From Ignavibacteria bacterium (GTDB lineage: Bacteria > Bacteroidota > Ignavibacteria > Ignavibacteriales > Ignavibacteriaceae): a stretch of DNA of 64,000 nt. Below the pieces are notes generated by a model. It did no database searches. It had not been told where the DNA came from and saw only the letters and a program-made list of their open reading frames with translations. This document shows, in pieces, positions 45,536 through 55,438 of this stretch (positions are counted from its first letter, which is position 1; each line of letters opens with the position of its first letter). Location of the stretch: NCBI GenBank assembly GCA_030684555.1, contig JAUXVN010000013.1, forward strand, positions 1 through 64,000, given 5' to 3'. Both the position numbers and the translations under genes were made by a program.

Positions 45536-46369
45536 TTAATAGTTTTTAACAACTCTATCAATTTTCTTTATTTCAATTAGAAGATTTTTTAATTCAGATA
45601 GAGGTAATTGACTATCTGCATCACTAAATGCTTCTTTAGGATTTGGATGAACTTCCAAAAACAAAACATCAATACCAACGGCGACAGCCGCTTTAGCTAA
45701 CGGTTTAATGAACTTTGGTTGTCCCCCGGAAAAACCACCTTGTCCCGGTAATTGAACCGAATGAGTAGCATCCATTACAACCGGGTATCCTAATTCTCGC
45801 ATTATAACCAATGACCTCATATCAACAACAAGATTATGATAACCAAAAGTTGAACCCCGTTCTGTTAACAATATTTTTTTATTCCCTGTGGAAACAACTT
45901 TATCCACAGCAAACTTCATGTCTTCCGGTGCAAGGAATTGTCCTTTTTTAATATTAACAACTTTGCCGGTTCTACCGGCAGCAAGTAACAAATCTGTTTG
46001 ACGACATAAAAAAGCAGGAATTTGTAACATGTCGACAAATTTGGCTGCTAATTCAGCTTCATGTTCAGTATGAATATCTGTAACGACCGGGATGTTAAGT
46101 TTTTGTTTTACATCATTTAATATCTTCAATGCTTCCTCATCACCCAATCCGGTAAAAGAATTCAAGCTGGTACGATTAGCTTTTTTATAACTCGCCTTAA
46201 AGATTAATGGGATTTCTAATTCTGAAGTTATATCAAAAATATTTTTAGATAATTCCTCAACTATTTTTTTGCTTTCAACAACGCAGGGACCAGCTATTAA
46301 CACAAATGGTAAATTATCCCCAATTTTAACATTTCCAATTTCAATCATTTTCATTTCCGAATTAATCAA
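45536..46369 (-). CDS. kdsA: 3-deoxy-8-phosphooctulonate synthase (Kdo8P synthase)
   Basis: 277 residues, right for KdsA. It condenses arabinose-5-P and phosphoenolpyruvate to Kdo-8-P. Marks: [91 protein letters not shown]. Cys in IPAFLCRQ is usual. In-frame ATGs at 46354 and 46348 are alternative starts; the one at 46369 overlaps ruvB by 8 bases. Confidence 0.96.
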   Translation of the reverse strand: MINSEMKMIEIGNVKIGDNLPFVLIAGPCVVESKKIVEELSKNIFDITSELEIPLIFKASYKKANRTSLNSFTGLGDEEALKILNDVKQKLNIPVVTDIHTEHEAELAAKFVDMLQIPAFLCRQTDLLLAAGRTGKVVNIKKGQFLAPEDMKFAVDKVVSTGNKKILLTERGSTFGYHNLVVDMRSLVIMRELGYPVVMDATHSVQLPGQGGFSGGQPKFIKPLAKAAVAVGIDVLFLEVHPNPKEAFSDADSQLPLSELKNLLIEIKKIDRVVKNY

Positions 46370-47396
46370 ACATATTCAAGTTAGTTTGAGATTTACGCTT
46401 TCTATTAAACCTTTGATATGCAAGGTCACTTGCTTCTCTCCCACGCGGAGTTCGTTGAATAAATCCTTGCTGTATTAAAAATGGTTCGTAAACTTCTTCT
46501 ATTGTACCTGCATCTTCATTTACAGCAACCGCAAGATTATTAAGCCCAACCGGACCACCACCGAAACGATCAATAATAGTAAGAAGAATTTCTTTATCCA
46601 TTTCATCTAAACCAAATTCATCAACTTCTAATGCGGTCAATGCTTTTTGAGAAATATCCAAACTTATTTTATTACTATTTTCAAAGTCAGCAAAATCTCT
46701 TGTTCTTCTTAATAAGCGATTCGCTATTCTCGGTGTACCACGTGATCTTTTAGCAATTTCATATGAAGCATCTTCATCAATAGGAATATCTAAAATTCTT
46801 GATGAACGGGTAACAATTTTATTTATTAAAACCGCATCATAATAATCCAAACGTGATTTTATACCAAAACGGTCACGCAAAGGTGAAGTTAACATACCTG
46901 CACGCGTAGTCGCACCAATTAATGTATACTTTGGTAAACTAATTTGAACTGAACGTGCATTTGGTCCGCTGTCAATCATTATATCGAGCTTGTAATCTTC
47001 CATGGCAGAGTATAAAAACTCTTCGACAACCGGACTTAAACGATGAATTTCATCAATGAACAGGACTGAAAATTCTTCAAGATTAGTTAATATACCAGCA
47101 AGATCACCCGGTTTTTCGAGCACAGGACCGGATGTAGCTTTTAACTTAACTCCCATTTCATTTGCAATAATGTGAGCAAGTGTTGTTTTACCAAGTCCGG
47201 GAGGTCCGGTGAGTAATACGTGATCAAGTGCATCACCTCTTTTTTTCGCAGCCATTATAAAGATTTTTAAATTGTCGGTTATTTTCGATTGACCGACAAA
47301 ATCATCAAATCTTACGGGACGAAGAGTTTGTTCAACTTGACCATCATCTGCTTGTGGTGAACCTGTTGTATTTAAGGATTTTCTCAAATTACTCAA
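46362..47396 (-). CDS. ruvB: Holliday junction branch migration helicase RuvB
   Basis: 344 residues. [15 protein letters not shown] opens the AAA+ domain; Walker [16 protein letters not shown], Walker [43 protein letters not shown] with sensor and arginine finger, [18 protein letters not shown], and the winged helix ending [16 protein letters not shown]. RuvA and RuvC are elsewhere. Co-transcription with kdsA (8-base overlap) joins DNA repair and Kdo synthesis in one run. Confidence 0.97.
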   Translation of the reverse strand: MSNLRKSLNTTGSPQADDGQVEQTLRPVRFDDFVGQSKITDNLKIFIMAAKKRGDALDHVLLTGPPGLGKTTLAHIIANEMGVKLKATSGPVLEKPGDLAGILTNLEEFSVLFIDEIHRLSPVVEEFLYSAMEDYKLDIMIDSGPNARSVQISLPKYTLIGATTRAGMLTSPLRDRFGIKSRLDYYDAVLINKIVTRSSRILDIPIDEDASYEIAKRSRGTPRIANRLLRRTRDFADFENSNKISLDISQKALTALEVDEFGLDEMDKEILLTIIDRFGGGPVGLNNLAVAVNEDAGTIEEVYEPFLIQQGFIQRTPRGREASDLAYQRFNRKRKSQTNLNMFD

Positions 47397-47401
47397 CTTT
47401 A

Positions 47402-48496
47402 TTATGTTACGAGAGCTTTATTTCTAATATTAAATAAGTATAACAATAGGACGAGTCCAATCATAGAAGCAATCATAATCAACGCTACGATAATAGTCGT
47501 TATTGGATCAAGTGATCGATTGAAATATTTTATCAATCCAACATTCCATGGGCTTCCATAAAGAATTAATAAGTGTACAACATAAATCAATAAAGTATTT
47601 CTTCCTAAAAGTATAAGGATTTTGGGAATTGTATTCATTTTTATTGAGATAAACGAAAACAATGATGTTAATAGTAAGACAATTCCAATTCGAATAAAAA
47701 CCAAATTGGGACTCGTAGTCCAGAAATAGCTTTTACCCCAAAAATAAATTTCAAGTCTATCAAAAATCAGTGCTGAAATTATGAATACAATTCCAATAAT
47801 TATTAACCCGATTGAAAACTTGACCGTTCTAAAGACTTGAGCATTCTTCGCAAGGTAACTTCCTAATATTGCGCCACCGAACAGATACGTTAACCATGGG
47901 AATAGTGGGAAATTTGATCCTGTTCCCTTATACATATATCCTGCAAAAAATGGGTGTAGAAATTCCTTCCAATTAATATTTTCGAAAAGAGCATAACCCA
48001 GGATATTTATTCCCATAAAAATTGGAAATATAATAAAGTCACTGATTTTAATTTTGTCCGAGATATAAAATGCGAGCAAAATAAATAATAACCCAAAACC
48101 AATTAGCTGTAAAACATCAACTGCAAAGAAAATATTCCATTGTTGAATACCAACATCTTTAAAATAAAAAACATACGGAGTTGGATATCGCAGTAAATAA
48201 CCCAAACCAATTAAAAGTAGAACTCTTTGAATTCCTCTCATTACTCTAGGATTTTTTTTGAATGGTTCTTTATGCAATCGGAATAAATAAGTGAAAGTTG
48301 TACCGGCTGTAAATAAAAATATCGGGGCAGTCATTCCCCGATTGTTAAACCAAAAAGCAAAAAAGGGATTACTCATAACTCTAAATTCATCACCCAACAA
48401 AACATCCACAGTATGACCCTGAACCATATTTAACACGGCGAAAGCGCGTATTAGGTCTAAAAATATCACACGGTTTTTATTTGAATTTTGAGTCAT
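47402..48496 (-). CDS. Membrane acyltransferase, heparan-alpha-glucosaminide N-acetyltransferase-like (DUF1624)
   Basis: 364 residues with about ten membrane helices. It starts [23 protein letters not shown], with the H in the first helix pair that DUF1624/HGSNAT proteins share, then [22 protein letters not shown] and [18 protein letters not shown], and ends with [18 protein letters not shown]. Such proteins transfer acetyl groups across membranes to sugars or amines, so modification of a surface glycan is possible. It lies 5 bases upstream of ruvB on the same strand. Confidence 0.75.
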   Translation of the reverse strand: MTQNSNKNRVIFLDLIRAFAVLNMVQGHTVDVLLGDEFRVMSNPFFAFWFNNRGMTAPIFLFTAGTTFTYLFRLHKEPFKKNPRVMRGIQRVLLLIGLGYLLRYPTPYVFYFKDVGIQQWNIFFAVDVLQLIGFGLLFILLAFYISDKIKISDFIIFPIFMGINILGYALFENINWKEFLHPFFAGYMYKGTGSNFPLFPWLTYLFGGAILGSYLAKNAQVFRTVKFSIGLIIIGIVFIISALIFDRLEIYFWGKSYFWTTSPNLVFIRIGIVLLLTSLFSFISIKMNTIPKILILLGRNTLLIYVVHLLILYGSPWNVGLIKYFNRSLDPITTIIVALIMIASMIGLVLLLYLFNIRNKALVT

Positions 48497-48541
48497 ACCT
48501 AAAAAACTAATATTCTAAAATCGTAAGAAATAATACAACAT

Positions 48542-49003
48542 TTATTTTACTCTTACTATCATTTCAATTTCAACGGGCGCATTTAATGGTAATTCACTGA
48601 CACCGACTGCACTTCTTGTATGTTCACCTTTGTCGTCAAAAATTTTCTGCAATAATTCTGATGCACCATTTGCCACTTTTGGTTGATTGGTAAAAGATTC
48701 TGCACTGCTCACAAACACTGTTAATTTAACTATCTGATCAATTTCTTCTAATGAACCTATAACCGATTGAACAGCACCAAGACAGTTCAAAATAGAAATT
48801 GCTGCAGCTTCCTGTGCTTCTTCTTCCGAAACTTCTTTCCCAACTTTTCCCTTATATTTTAGCTCACCATTAATAAAAGGAAGCTGCCCTGAAGTATAAA
48901 CATAATTATCGACTTTAATTGCCGGAATATATGCTGCGAGTGGTTTTGCCGGTTGTGGAATTTGGATATTTAATTCTTTAAGTCTTTCTTCAATTTGTTT
49001 CAT
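48542..49003 (-). CDS. ridA: RidA (YjgF/YER057c/UK114) family imine deaminase
   Basis: 153 residues, typical length, though the family core is about 125. YTSGQLPFINGELKYKGKVG, then QVYSVIGSLEEIDQIVKLTVFV-like sequence, and TRSAVGVSELPLNAPVEIEMIV, with the Arg that binds the imine substrate. It hydrolyses reactive enamines/imines released by PLP enzymes. It diverges from mazG with a 66-base gap. Confidence 0.9.
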   Translation of the reverse strand: MKQIEERLKELNIQIPQPAKPLAAYIPAIKVDNYVYTSGQLPFINGELKYKGKVGKEVSEEEAQEAAAISILNCLGAVQSVIGSLEEIDQIVKLTVFVSSAESFTNQPKVANGASELLQKIFDDKGEHTRSAVGVSELPLNAPVEIEMIVRVK

Positions 49004-49069
49004 TTTTCTACCCTGATAGTTTATTTTAACTTCTTATTAATTAATTCTATTTTGAAAAGGAAATATATA

Positions 49070-49831
49070 ATGTCCGATGTCAAATTTAATGAATTTGTCG
49101 ATATAGTAAAAAGATTAAGAAAAGAATGCCCCTGGGATAAGGAACAATCTAATGATTCAATAAAAGCAGCAACACTTGAAGAAGCTTACGAAGTGGTTCA
49201 TGCTATTGATGACAATGATTTTGATGAATTGAAAAAGGAATTAGGTGACTTGCTGCTACACGTTGTATTTCATACTATCATTGCAGAAGAAAGCGGACAT
49301 TTCACAATTGATGAAGTGATAAATTCAATAAGTGAAAAAATGATTAGACGACATCCACATATTTTTTCCGATGTTGAAGTGAATAACTCCAATGATGTTA
49401 AAAAGAATTGGGAAACAATTAAGTTAGCAGAAGGACGCTCATCTGTTCTGGATGGATTACCCTCAGCAATGCCTGCTTTATTACGTGCTCATAGGATGCA
49501 GGAAAAAGCTTCAAAGGTTGGGTTTGATTGGAATAATAAAAAAGATGTTTGGGACAAAGTTGTTGAGGAAATTAATGAACTTCAGGAAATTGAGGATACA
49601 GTTTTACAAGATAAAATTGAAGAAGAATTTGGTGATATTCTATTTGCTTTAACAAATTACTCCAGGTTTCTTAATATAAATCCGGAAAATGCGTTAAGAA
49701 AAGCCTGCAATAAATTTGAGAAACGCTTTAGATTTATTGAGCAAAAACTTGATGATAAAGGAAGTCATATCACCAAATCAAACTTAGAAGAAATGGAAAC
49801 TTATTGGAATGAAAGCAAAAGAGAAATTTAA
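49070..49831 (+). CDS. mazG: Nucleoside triphosphate pyrophosphohydrolase MazG
   Basis: 253 residues from the ATG at 49070, preceded by AAAGGAAA; the frame upstream to 48995 overlaps ridA and is less likely. Two MazG domains: RKECPWDKEQSNDSIKAATLEEAYEVVHAIDD with ELGDLLLHVVFHTIIAEE, and a second with EEINELQEIEDT...EEEFGDILFALTNYSRF. The E-E-x-x-E/D metal-binding clusters are present. It removes non-canonical NTPs and pyrophosphate from NTPs. Ends 4 bases before phoH on the other strand. Confidence 0.93.
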   Translation: MSDVKFNEFVDIVKRLRKECPWDKEQSNDSIKAATLEEAYEVVHAIDDNDFDELKKELGDLLLHVVFHTIIAEESGHFTIDEVINSISEKMIRRHPHIFSDVEVNNSNDVKKNWETIKLAEGRSSVLDGLPSAMPALLRAHRMQEKASKVGFDWNNKKDVWDKVVEEINELQEIEDTVLQDKIEEEFGDILFALTNYSRFLNINPENALRKACNKFEKRFRFIEQKLDDKGSHITKSNLEEMETYWNESKREI

Positions 49832-49834
49832 AAA

Positions 49835-50797
49835 TTATCTCTTTTCTCGATCATAAAATTTTTCGTAAGCGTCAATTATATCTTTTACTAAACGGTGTCT
49901 TACTACATCACTTTTATCAAAGTAAACAAATCCAATGCCTTTGATATTTTTCAAGATTTCTTGAGCTTTTACCAAACCGCTAACTTGTTTTATTGGTAAA
50001 TCAATCTGTGTGATGTCGCCGGTAATAATGGCTTTAGAACTTGATCCAAGCCGGGTCAAGAACATTTTCATTTGTGTATCAGTAGCATTCTGTGCTTCAT
50101 CAAGAATTACGTACGAGTAATTAAGGGTTCTTCCCCGCATATAAGCAAGTGGAACTATCTCAATTAATTTTTTTTCGATAAAGTTTTTAAGTTTTTCTTG
50201 TGGCAGCATTTCGTCAAGTGCATCGTATAATGGACGAAGATAAGGATCTATTTTTTCTCTAAAATCTCCAGGTAAAAAACCGAGACTTTCACCAGCCTCA
50301 ACTGCCGGTCTAGCCAATACTATTTTATTAACAATACCTTTTTTCATAGCCGCAACTGCCAGTGCCACAGCAAGATATGTTTTACCGGTTCCCGCAGGTC
50401 CGATTGAGAAACAGATATCATTCTCCTGGATAGCTTGAATATATTTTTGTTGCCCCGGAGTTTTAGCTTTTATAGCTTCGTTTTTAGTGTATAATATAAC
50501 TGAATCGTATTCTTTATCTTGAAGATTACCGTTCGAATGGAGAGCTAAATCTAATATTGTCGAAACGTCTGTATTCCGGAGTTTACCGCTGGTATTCAAA
50601 ACATATGACATTTCCCGAATTACCTTCTCAGCTAAATTAACATCGGTTTCTTCACCACGAATCAGAATATTTTCTCCGCGGACAGAAATATTGGTATTGA
50701 ATCGGTTTTCTAAAAGTCTAAGATTATTATCATTTGCTCCCAGTAATGATAACATATCGATATTTTCGAGAACTAATCGGCGTTCAAATTCAGACAT
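49835..50797 (-). CDS. PhoH-family ATPase
   Basis: 320 residues. An N-terminal KH-like part (about 20-80) precedes the PhoH ATPase: IGPAGTGKTYLAVALAVAAMKK, VLARPAVEAGESLGFLPGD, YVILDEAQNATDTQMKMFLTRLG (Walker B), ITGDITQIDLP. PhoH proteins act in RNA metabolism in many bacteria (ybeZ type). Not coupled to other genes here. Confidence 0.9.
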   Translation of the reverse strand: MSEFERRLVLENIDMLSLLGANDNNLRLLENRFNTNISVRGENILIRGEETDVNLAEKVIREMSYVLNTSGKLRNTDVSTILDLALHSNGNLQDKEYDSVILYTKNEAIKAKTPGQQKYIQAIQENDICFSIGPAGTGKTYLAVALAVAAMKKGIVNKIVLARPAVEAGESLGFLPGDFREKIDPYLRPLYDALDEMLPQEKLKNFIEKKLIEIVPLAYMRGRTLNYSYVILDEAQNATDTQMKMFLTRLGSSSKAIITGDITQIDLPIKQVSGLVKAQEILKNIKGIGFVYFDKSDVVRHRLVKDIIDAYEKFYDREKR

Positions 50798-50810
50798 ATC
50801 TTCCTTTCTA

Positions 50811-50848
50811 AATAAAAAAAGCCCTTATCATAAAAATGAAAAGGGCTT
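50811..50848 (-). terminator. Terminator of the LysM-lipoprotein pair
   Basis: AAGCCCTT (50819-50826) pairs with AAGGGCTT (50841-50848). On the minus strand the stem is followed by a T-run (A-run 50812-50820 on the plus strand). It lies 29 bases past the LysM gene stop. Confidence 0.8.
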
Positions 50849-50877
50849 AAAACTAAACAAGATTTGTTAAAAAACTA

Positions 50878-51561
50878 TTATTGAACAGGAGCAGGTTTGT
50901 AATTCTTTTTGATTCTGTCATATTTAGCTTTTTCTTCTTCAGTTAAATTCGGGATTTTGAAGTTTTGTTTTGGGAAAATTAAATCAGGGTTTTTAATCTG
51001 ATCTCTATTTGCATTGTAGATTTTATTCCATGCAAAACCGTTGCCGTAATGTTCTTTTTTACGGGCAATTCCCCAAAGGTGATCACCTTTAACAACTGTA
51101 TAACTAATTTCTGTTGGAGCATCTACCCAATCAGCTAACATTTTTGGTAACTGATTAAAAACTTTATCATAAAATTCAGGTAAAGCACCAGCTTTATTCA
51201 TTTGAAGGGCTGCTAAATCTTTTTCACGATCAGCTTTAGGTCCTTCTTTTCTTCTTATTTTTCCTTCTAATTCAGAAACTGCTTTTCTATAATTATCAAC
51301 ATCTGATTTAGATGAATTTACCAATTTATATAAATCATCCATACAATCATCATAAGATTGCATATTTGCTAAATTGGTTTTTAAATTATTGACATCGGTT
51401 TGAAGAGTACCAGATTCTTTTTGTAGACTTTCTTTACGTGCTTTCAAACGATTCATTTCAGCCTGCCATTGTTCCATGGTCATTTCTTCCTGAGCAAAGG
51501 TAGAAATTGAAAGAACGAACGACAGAGCAAAGAACATTGCGAAAAACTTATTTAATTTCAT
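50878..51561 (-). CDS. Secreted coiled-coil and LysM protein
   Basis: 227 residues. Signal peptide (ends near TFA-QEE), then a long charged heptad region (about 25-120; MEQWQAEMNRLKARKESLQKE...). A LysM domain follows (about 155-205: YTVVKGDHLWGIARKKEHYGNGF...NPDLIFPKQNFKIP), which binds peptidoglycan glycan. The protein probably attaches to the cell wall by LysM and spans the periplasm by the coiled coil. A strong Shine-Dalgarno GGAGG precedes it, as it does the lipoprotein gene just upstream. Confidence 0.8.
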   Translation of the reverse strand: MKLNKFFAMFFALSFVLSISTFAQEEMTMEQWQAEMNRLKARKESLQKESGTLQTDVNNLKTNLANMQSYDDCMDDLYKLVNSSKSDVDNYRKAVSELEGKIRRKEGPKADREKDLAALQMNKAGALPEFYDKVFNQLPKMLADWVDAPTEISYTVVKGDHLWGIARKKEHYGNGFAWNKIYNANRDQIKNPDLIFPKQNFKIPNLTEEEKAKYDRIKKNYKPAPVQ

Positions 51562-51594
51562 AAAATTCCTCCGTTTAAATTCTTTAATTGAAAA

Positions 51595-51873
51595 TTACTT
51601 TTTAATTTTCTCTAAATTAGCTTGAGTTTCTTGCTTCAATTTTGCACACTCTTGTAAGCGTTTGTTTTTTTCTGCAATTTCTTTATCAAGTCTGCTTCTT
51701 TCATCTTTTGCTGCATTCAAATCTCTCTCTAATGATGAAATTTCTTTTTTAAGAGATTCTAATTCTGCAAGTTGTTCAAGAGAAGGACCACTGCTGCATC
51801 CTGCAACGAAAGCAGTAACTAATATAAACACGCCAACTACTGCCATGTTTTTAACACCATTCAGTATCTTCAT
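51595..51873 (-). CDS. Small coiled-coil lipoprotein
   Basis: 92 residues. The lipobox VAGC (Cys26) is followed by heptad-rich QLAELESLKKEISSLERD...LDKEIAEKNKRLQECAKLKQ, a single long helix. It resembles Lpp/OmpA-linker type small lipoproteins in general design, not in sequence. The start at 51873 has GGAGGAAATCCT ahead, the same leader as the next gene 33 bases downstream, and the pair shares the promoter at 51948-51917. Confidence 0.75.
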   Translation of the reverse strand: MKILNGVKNMAVVGVFILVTAFVAGCSSGPSLEQLAELESLKKEISSLERDLNAAKDERSRLDKEIAEKNKRLQECAKLKQETQANLEKIKK

Positions 51874-51916
51874 AGGATTTCCTCCGTTTAAGTTATTTTT
51901 TTAGTTAAAGTGATTT

Positions 51917-51948
51917 CAAATTTAGTCTAAGTGAACCTTAGTTTCAAG
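51917..51948 (-). promoter_or_regulatory. Promoter of the lipoprotein-LysM pair
   Basis: On the minus strand CTTG (51948-51945), 20 bases, TAAATTTG (51924-51917): the Bacteroidota TTG-N20-TAnnTTTG form seen also at 2129 and 9869. It lies 43 bases before the lipoprotein start codon. Confidence 0.6.
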
Positions 51949-52061
51949 AAAAATCGTTTCATCCGCTTTGTAAAATAAAGAAATTTCGTAACTAAATACA
52001 AATTCTTTTTGTTTTGTTCATTATTATTTCGTCAAAACATCCAAAATGTCTTAAAGGTTTC

Positions 52062-52745
52062 CTAAATCAAACGCCGCTCAATAAAACTTGTATACGAATT
52101 CCCGGCAATTATAATATGATCAAAAATTGGAATTTCAAATATTTTCCCAACCTCAATCAGCTTTTTTGTGATGGCTATATCCTCATTACTCGGTTCAGGG
52201 TTCCCGCTCGGATGGTTGTGTACCAAAATTAAATTCTTTGCATTGTTATCAATCGCTACTTTGAAAACTTCCCTTGGATGAACTATACTTGAATCCAAAT
52301 TTCCAACTGATACTTCTTCCCACTTTATAATTTTATTTGATGAGCCTAAACAGACGACTAAAAATCTCTCTTTAATTTCATCCTTCAATCTTGGAATAAA
52401 ATAATCAGCAACATCCTGCGGTGAAGTAATTTTATTATCTGACATCCATTTTGATTCAGAATAAGCAATTCTTTTTCCGACTTCGAAAGCTGCTAAAAGC
52501 GTTGCAGCCTTATCTTTTCCTATTCCGCCAATTTTGGTTAGTACGCCTAAACTTAATGTTGAAAGAACTGCCAAATTTTTATGACCTTGAGTCAACTCGC
52601 GTGCGACTTCTAAAACGGTTTTCCCTTTTATTCCAGTCCTCAACATGATAGCAATTAATTCAGAATCGGAAAGGTTTTGCGCGCCTCTCAGTATTAGTTT
52701 CTCACGGGGTCTGTCATCTTCCGGTAATTCTTTGACACTACTCAT
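52062..52745 (-). CDS. radC: RadC-family protein (JAMM domain)
   Basis: 227 residues. An N-terminal helix-hairpin-helix part (about 10-90: LSDSELIAIMLRTGIKGKTVLEVARELT, LTKIGGIGKDKAATLLAAFEVGKRI) precedes the MPN/JAMM domain, with VHPREVFKVAIDNNAKNLILVHNHPSGNPEPSNED giving the H-x-H-x-S...D zinc site. RadC was named for a radiation phenotype that does not hold, so its function is unknown. It begins 21 bases after the TPR/binding-protein gene. Confidence 0.9.
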   Translation of the reverse strand: MSSVKELPEDDRPREKLILRGAQNLSDSELIAIMLRTGIKGKTVLEVARELTQGHKNLAVLSTLSLGVLTKIGGIGKDKAATLLAAFEVGKRIAYSESKWMSDNKITSPQDVADYFIPRLKDEIKERFLVVCLGSSNKIIKWEEVSVGNLDSSIVHPREVFKVAIDNNAKNLILVHNHPSGNPEPSNEDIAITKKLIEVGKIFEIPIFDHIIIAGNSYTSFIERRLI

Positions 52746-52765
52746 AAATCTCTCGTTACTAATAT

Positions 52766-54505
52766 TTATTTTGATTCATATCTAAAAATATCAACTAGTT
52801 CAAAAATATTATTGCGATACCTAACTACATTAAGAGAGCTATTTATTCTTGTGTTATCAAAAATTAAACTATTATGAAATCCGGCATGTGTTTTATCCGA
52901 TTTCATTAGAGCAGAATAATTTTTATTTCCGACAGCACTATTTCCAAAAACTCCGAGTAAAAAAGAAGCCGCGTCATAACCATAAATGACATTCCTATTA
53001 ACTTCCTTTTTTGTGATCTCATAATATTTTTTTGAAAAACTAATATATGCATGGTCTCGATAATCTACAAAATAATCTGAAGTAATCGTTAATCTCTTAC
53101 TTAATTGTGAAAAATTGTCAAGTCCTTTTACGTTCATCCAATCCTGGTTTCCATAAATTGGTACATTGATTGAATTTCTAAGCAATGATGATAATAACAA
53201 ATTTGCTGTTGCTGTTTCGGAAATCGGAGCATAAATACCATCGAATTTATTCTTTTTAAGAGCTGCCACAACTTGATTGAGATTACTTGATTTGGATGGA
53301 TATTTTGCAATCTCTGTTATCACTCCCCCGTTTTTTTTGAACTCTTCAATAAATGAATCTGCTAAGTTAACAGAATATCCATCTTTTGAATGAATAACAG
53401 CAATATTCTTCTTGTTTTCAACAAAACTTATAAACTGAGCCATAACCTTTCCGCGCATAACGAATGAAGGATTAGCTTGATAAAAATTTTTTGATTTTAT
53501 AGTAAGACTATCTCCGGTTGCAGTGGGTGAAAGAATCGGAATATTTCTTGAATCGAAGTACTTTAGTGTTAGTTCAACATCATTCGTGTGCATTGGTGCA
53601 AAAATTCCAACAAACTCAATATCTTTTACTTCTTCGGCAAGTGATTGAATAATATTTTCATCACCTTTTATATCCTTTATAAGCAAACCGATTTTTTCAT
53701 AATTACCCCTGTTAAATTCATCAAAGGCATATTTAATGCCTTCGAGAGCATCACGACTGGTTGTTCTTACATCAGCATATTCTGAAGTCAATGATAATAA
53801 AACGAGAATAGTTTTTTGTGATTTATCCGGTATTAGTTTTTCTGATTCAGTAATATTCTCATTATATAAATTTTTAGCTGAAGCATATTCTGGAGCACTT
53901 TTGTAATTATCAATGATAATCTTAAAGTTCTCATTTGCTTTAAGGTTTTCGTTAAAGTATTTATACAGTTTACCAAGTATTAAAAGTAAAACCGGACGCA
54001 CTTTTATATTCTGATTTTCTGCGAGAGTCGTTTTAAGTTTATTTATATCCAATTTCTCAAAGAAAATTGTTTCAACAAGTAATTTCGACTTTGAGATATA
54101 GTTATCAGACTTTGAATTATTTAATATTTCGAGTAGAACTGTAACTGCTTCTTCAAATTTTTGCTGTTCAATATATGAAACAGCCAATGTAAATTTAGCT
54201 TCATCAATGAATTTGGAATTACCGAATTGTCTAATGAAACGGATGAGGTGTTGTTCGCCTAATTTATGTTTTTTTTGATTGAGTAAAATTTTACCTATGA
54301 ATAATGTTGAGGCTGTGGTTTTGTCAGAATACTCGTACTGATTTGCTATTCTATTGAAGGTTTCAAGAGCATCGTTATATTGGCTTGAATCATAGAGAGT
54401 AGTTGCGATTAAAAATTCGGTATTTATGTCAGGATAACTTTGCTCATCGGTTTGAGCAATTATCTGAAATAAAGTCAAAGATATTAATAATAAAACTCCC
54501 TTCAT
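52766..54505 (-). CDS. TPR plus periplasmic ligand-binding protein fusion (LpoA-like architecture)
   Basis: 579 residues. Signal peptide (MKGVLLLISLTLFQIIA, no lipobox), TPR-type helical repeats (about 25-200), then a type I periplasmic binding-protein domain (about 225-570): ILVLLSLTSEYADVRTTSRDALEGIKYAFDEFNR, FVGIFAPMHTNDVELTLKYF, PILSPTATGDSLT, FDGIYAPISETATANLLLSS, IYGNQDWMNVKG, YGYDAASFLLGVFG. No ABC permease or ATPase is nearby, so uptake is unlikely. The same domain order occurs in LpoA, the outer-membrane activator of penicillin-binding protein 1A, but LpoA is a lipoprotein; the role here is inferred. Confidence 0.75.
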   Translation of the reverse strand: MKGVLLLISLTLFQIIAQTDEQSYPDINTEFLIATTLYDSSQYNDALETFNRIANQYEYSDKTTASTLFIGKILLNQKKHKLGEQHLIRFIRQFGNSKFIDEAKFTLAVSYIEQQKFEEAVTVLLEILNNSKSDNYISKSKLLVETIFFEKLDINKLKTTLAENQNIKVRPVLLLILGKLYKYFNENLKANENFKIIIDNYKSAPEYASAKNLYNENITESEKLIPDKSQKTILVLLSLTSEYADVRTTSRDALEGIKYAFDEFNRGNYEKIGLLIKDIKGDENIIQSLAEEVKDIEFVGIFAPMHTNDVELTLKYFDSRNIPILSPTATGDSLTIKSKNFYQANPSFVMRGKVMAQFISFVENKKNIAVIHSKDGYSVNLADSFIEEFKKNGGVITEIAKYPSKSSNLNQVVAALKKNKFDGIYAPISETATANLLLSSLLRNSINVPIYGNQDWMNVKGLDNFSQLSKRLTITSDYFVDYRDHAYISFSKKYYEITKKEVNRNVIYGYDAASFLLGVFGNSAVGNKNYSALMKSDKTHAGFHNSLIFDNTRINSSLNVVRYRNNIFELVDIFRYESK

Positions 54506-54508
54506 TCC

Positions 54509-55438
54509 CTAACCATCCGATATTTCAATTTCAACTTCAACTTTTAATTCAGGAATATTTTTCAATGCAGATAAGACTAATTGATTTTCAGAATCAAATT
54601 TTAGAGATGTTTCAAAATAATTTCTTGCAAGCGGAAGATCATTTTCAATTACAGCGATTAGTCCGAGTTGTGCATAAATATCTGCTGAACCCTCTTCTGA
54701 AAGTGAAAGATATTTATCGAAATATTGTTTTGCTTTTTCATAATCATTTGATTTGAAATATATCTTTCCTGCCCAGGCGTAAACATCGTTGTCAATCTTC
54801 TTGAAGCGTAATGCTTTTTTAATTCTTTCAATAGAATGTTCGTTCATCCCCAAATAATAATAAATAATCGCATAGATAAAATGAAGTTCGTAATAACTTT
54901 CAAAATAATTTTCTGCAGTCTTAATATATTTTAATGCCTCTTCGTATCTATTAAGATTGATATTTGCTTTAGCAAGATGAATATATGCATCCGGTAAAAA
55001 TTCAGAGGTTCTATCAAGTGCCACAAACTTTTGAAAACTGATATTCGCAAGCTCGAATTCTTTTAGCATATAATGAGAATATCCGTTAATAAAGGCGATT
55101 GTCAGGTCGAAATCGGGATTTAGGAACTCTAAAGTCTCAAGAGTCTCATCCCATTTCTCATTTCGGAATAAAAAATGAGCAAGGTAAAGTCGAAGCTCCT
55201 TATCTTCCGGCGACAAGCTAATTAATTCCGTTAGAAGATTATGAGCAGCTTCAATATTTTGAAGTTTTTCGTATAACGCTATTAATTTATAGTAAGGTTC
55301 TTTTTGTGCAGGAAAGGTATCGATGATTGAATTATAAATTTGAACTGCATGAAGTAATTTACCTTCAGCTTCTAAACTTTCCGCTTTATTTATTTTGTGT
55401 CGTAATTCTACTTTTTCTGCTGCTTTGTTCATTCCCAC
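54509..55438 (-). CDS. TPR-repeat protein
   Basis: 309 residues, almost wholly tetratricopeptide repeats, e.g. [91 protein letters not shown] and [33 protein letters not shown]. No signal peptide is seen, so it is probably cytoplasmic and serves protein-protein contact. It starts inside the end of guaA (10-base overlap) and ends 3 bases before the next gene. Confidence 0.8.
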   Translation of the reverse strand: MGMNKAAEKVELRHKINKAESLEAEGKLLHAVQIYNSIIDTFPAQKEPYYKLIALYEKLQNIEAAHNLLTELISLSPEDKELRLYLAHFLFRNEKWDETLETLEFLNPDFDLTIAFINGYSHYMLKEFELANISFQKFVALDRTSEFLPDAYIHLAKANINLNRYEEALKYIKTAENYFESYYELHFIYAIIYYYLGMNEHSIERIKKALRFKKIDNDVYAWAGKIYFKSNDYEKAKQYFDKYLSLSEEGSADIYAQLGLIAVIENDLPLARNYFETSLKFDSENQLVLSALKNIPELKVEVEIEISDG

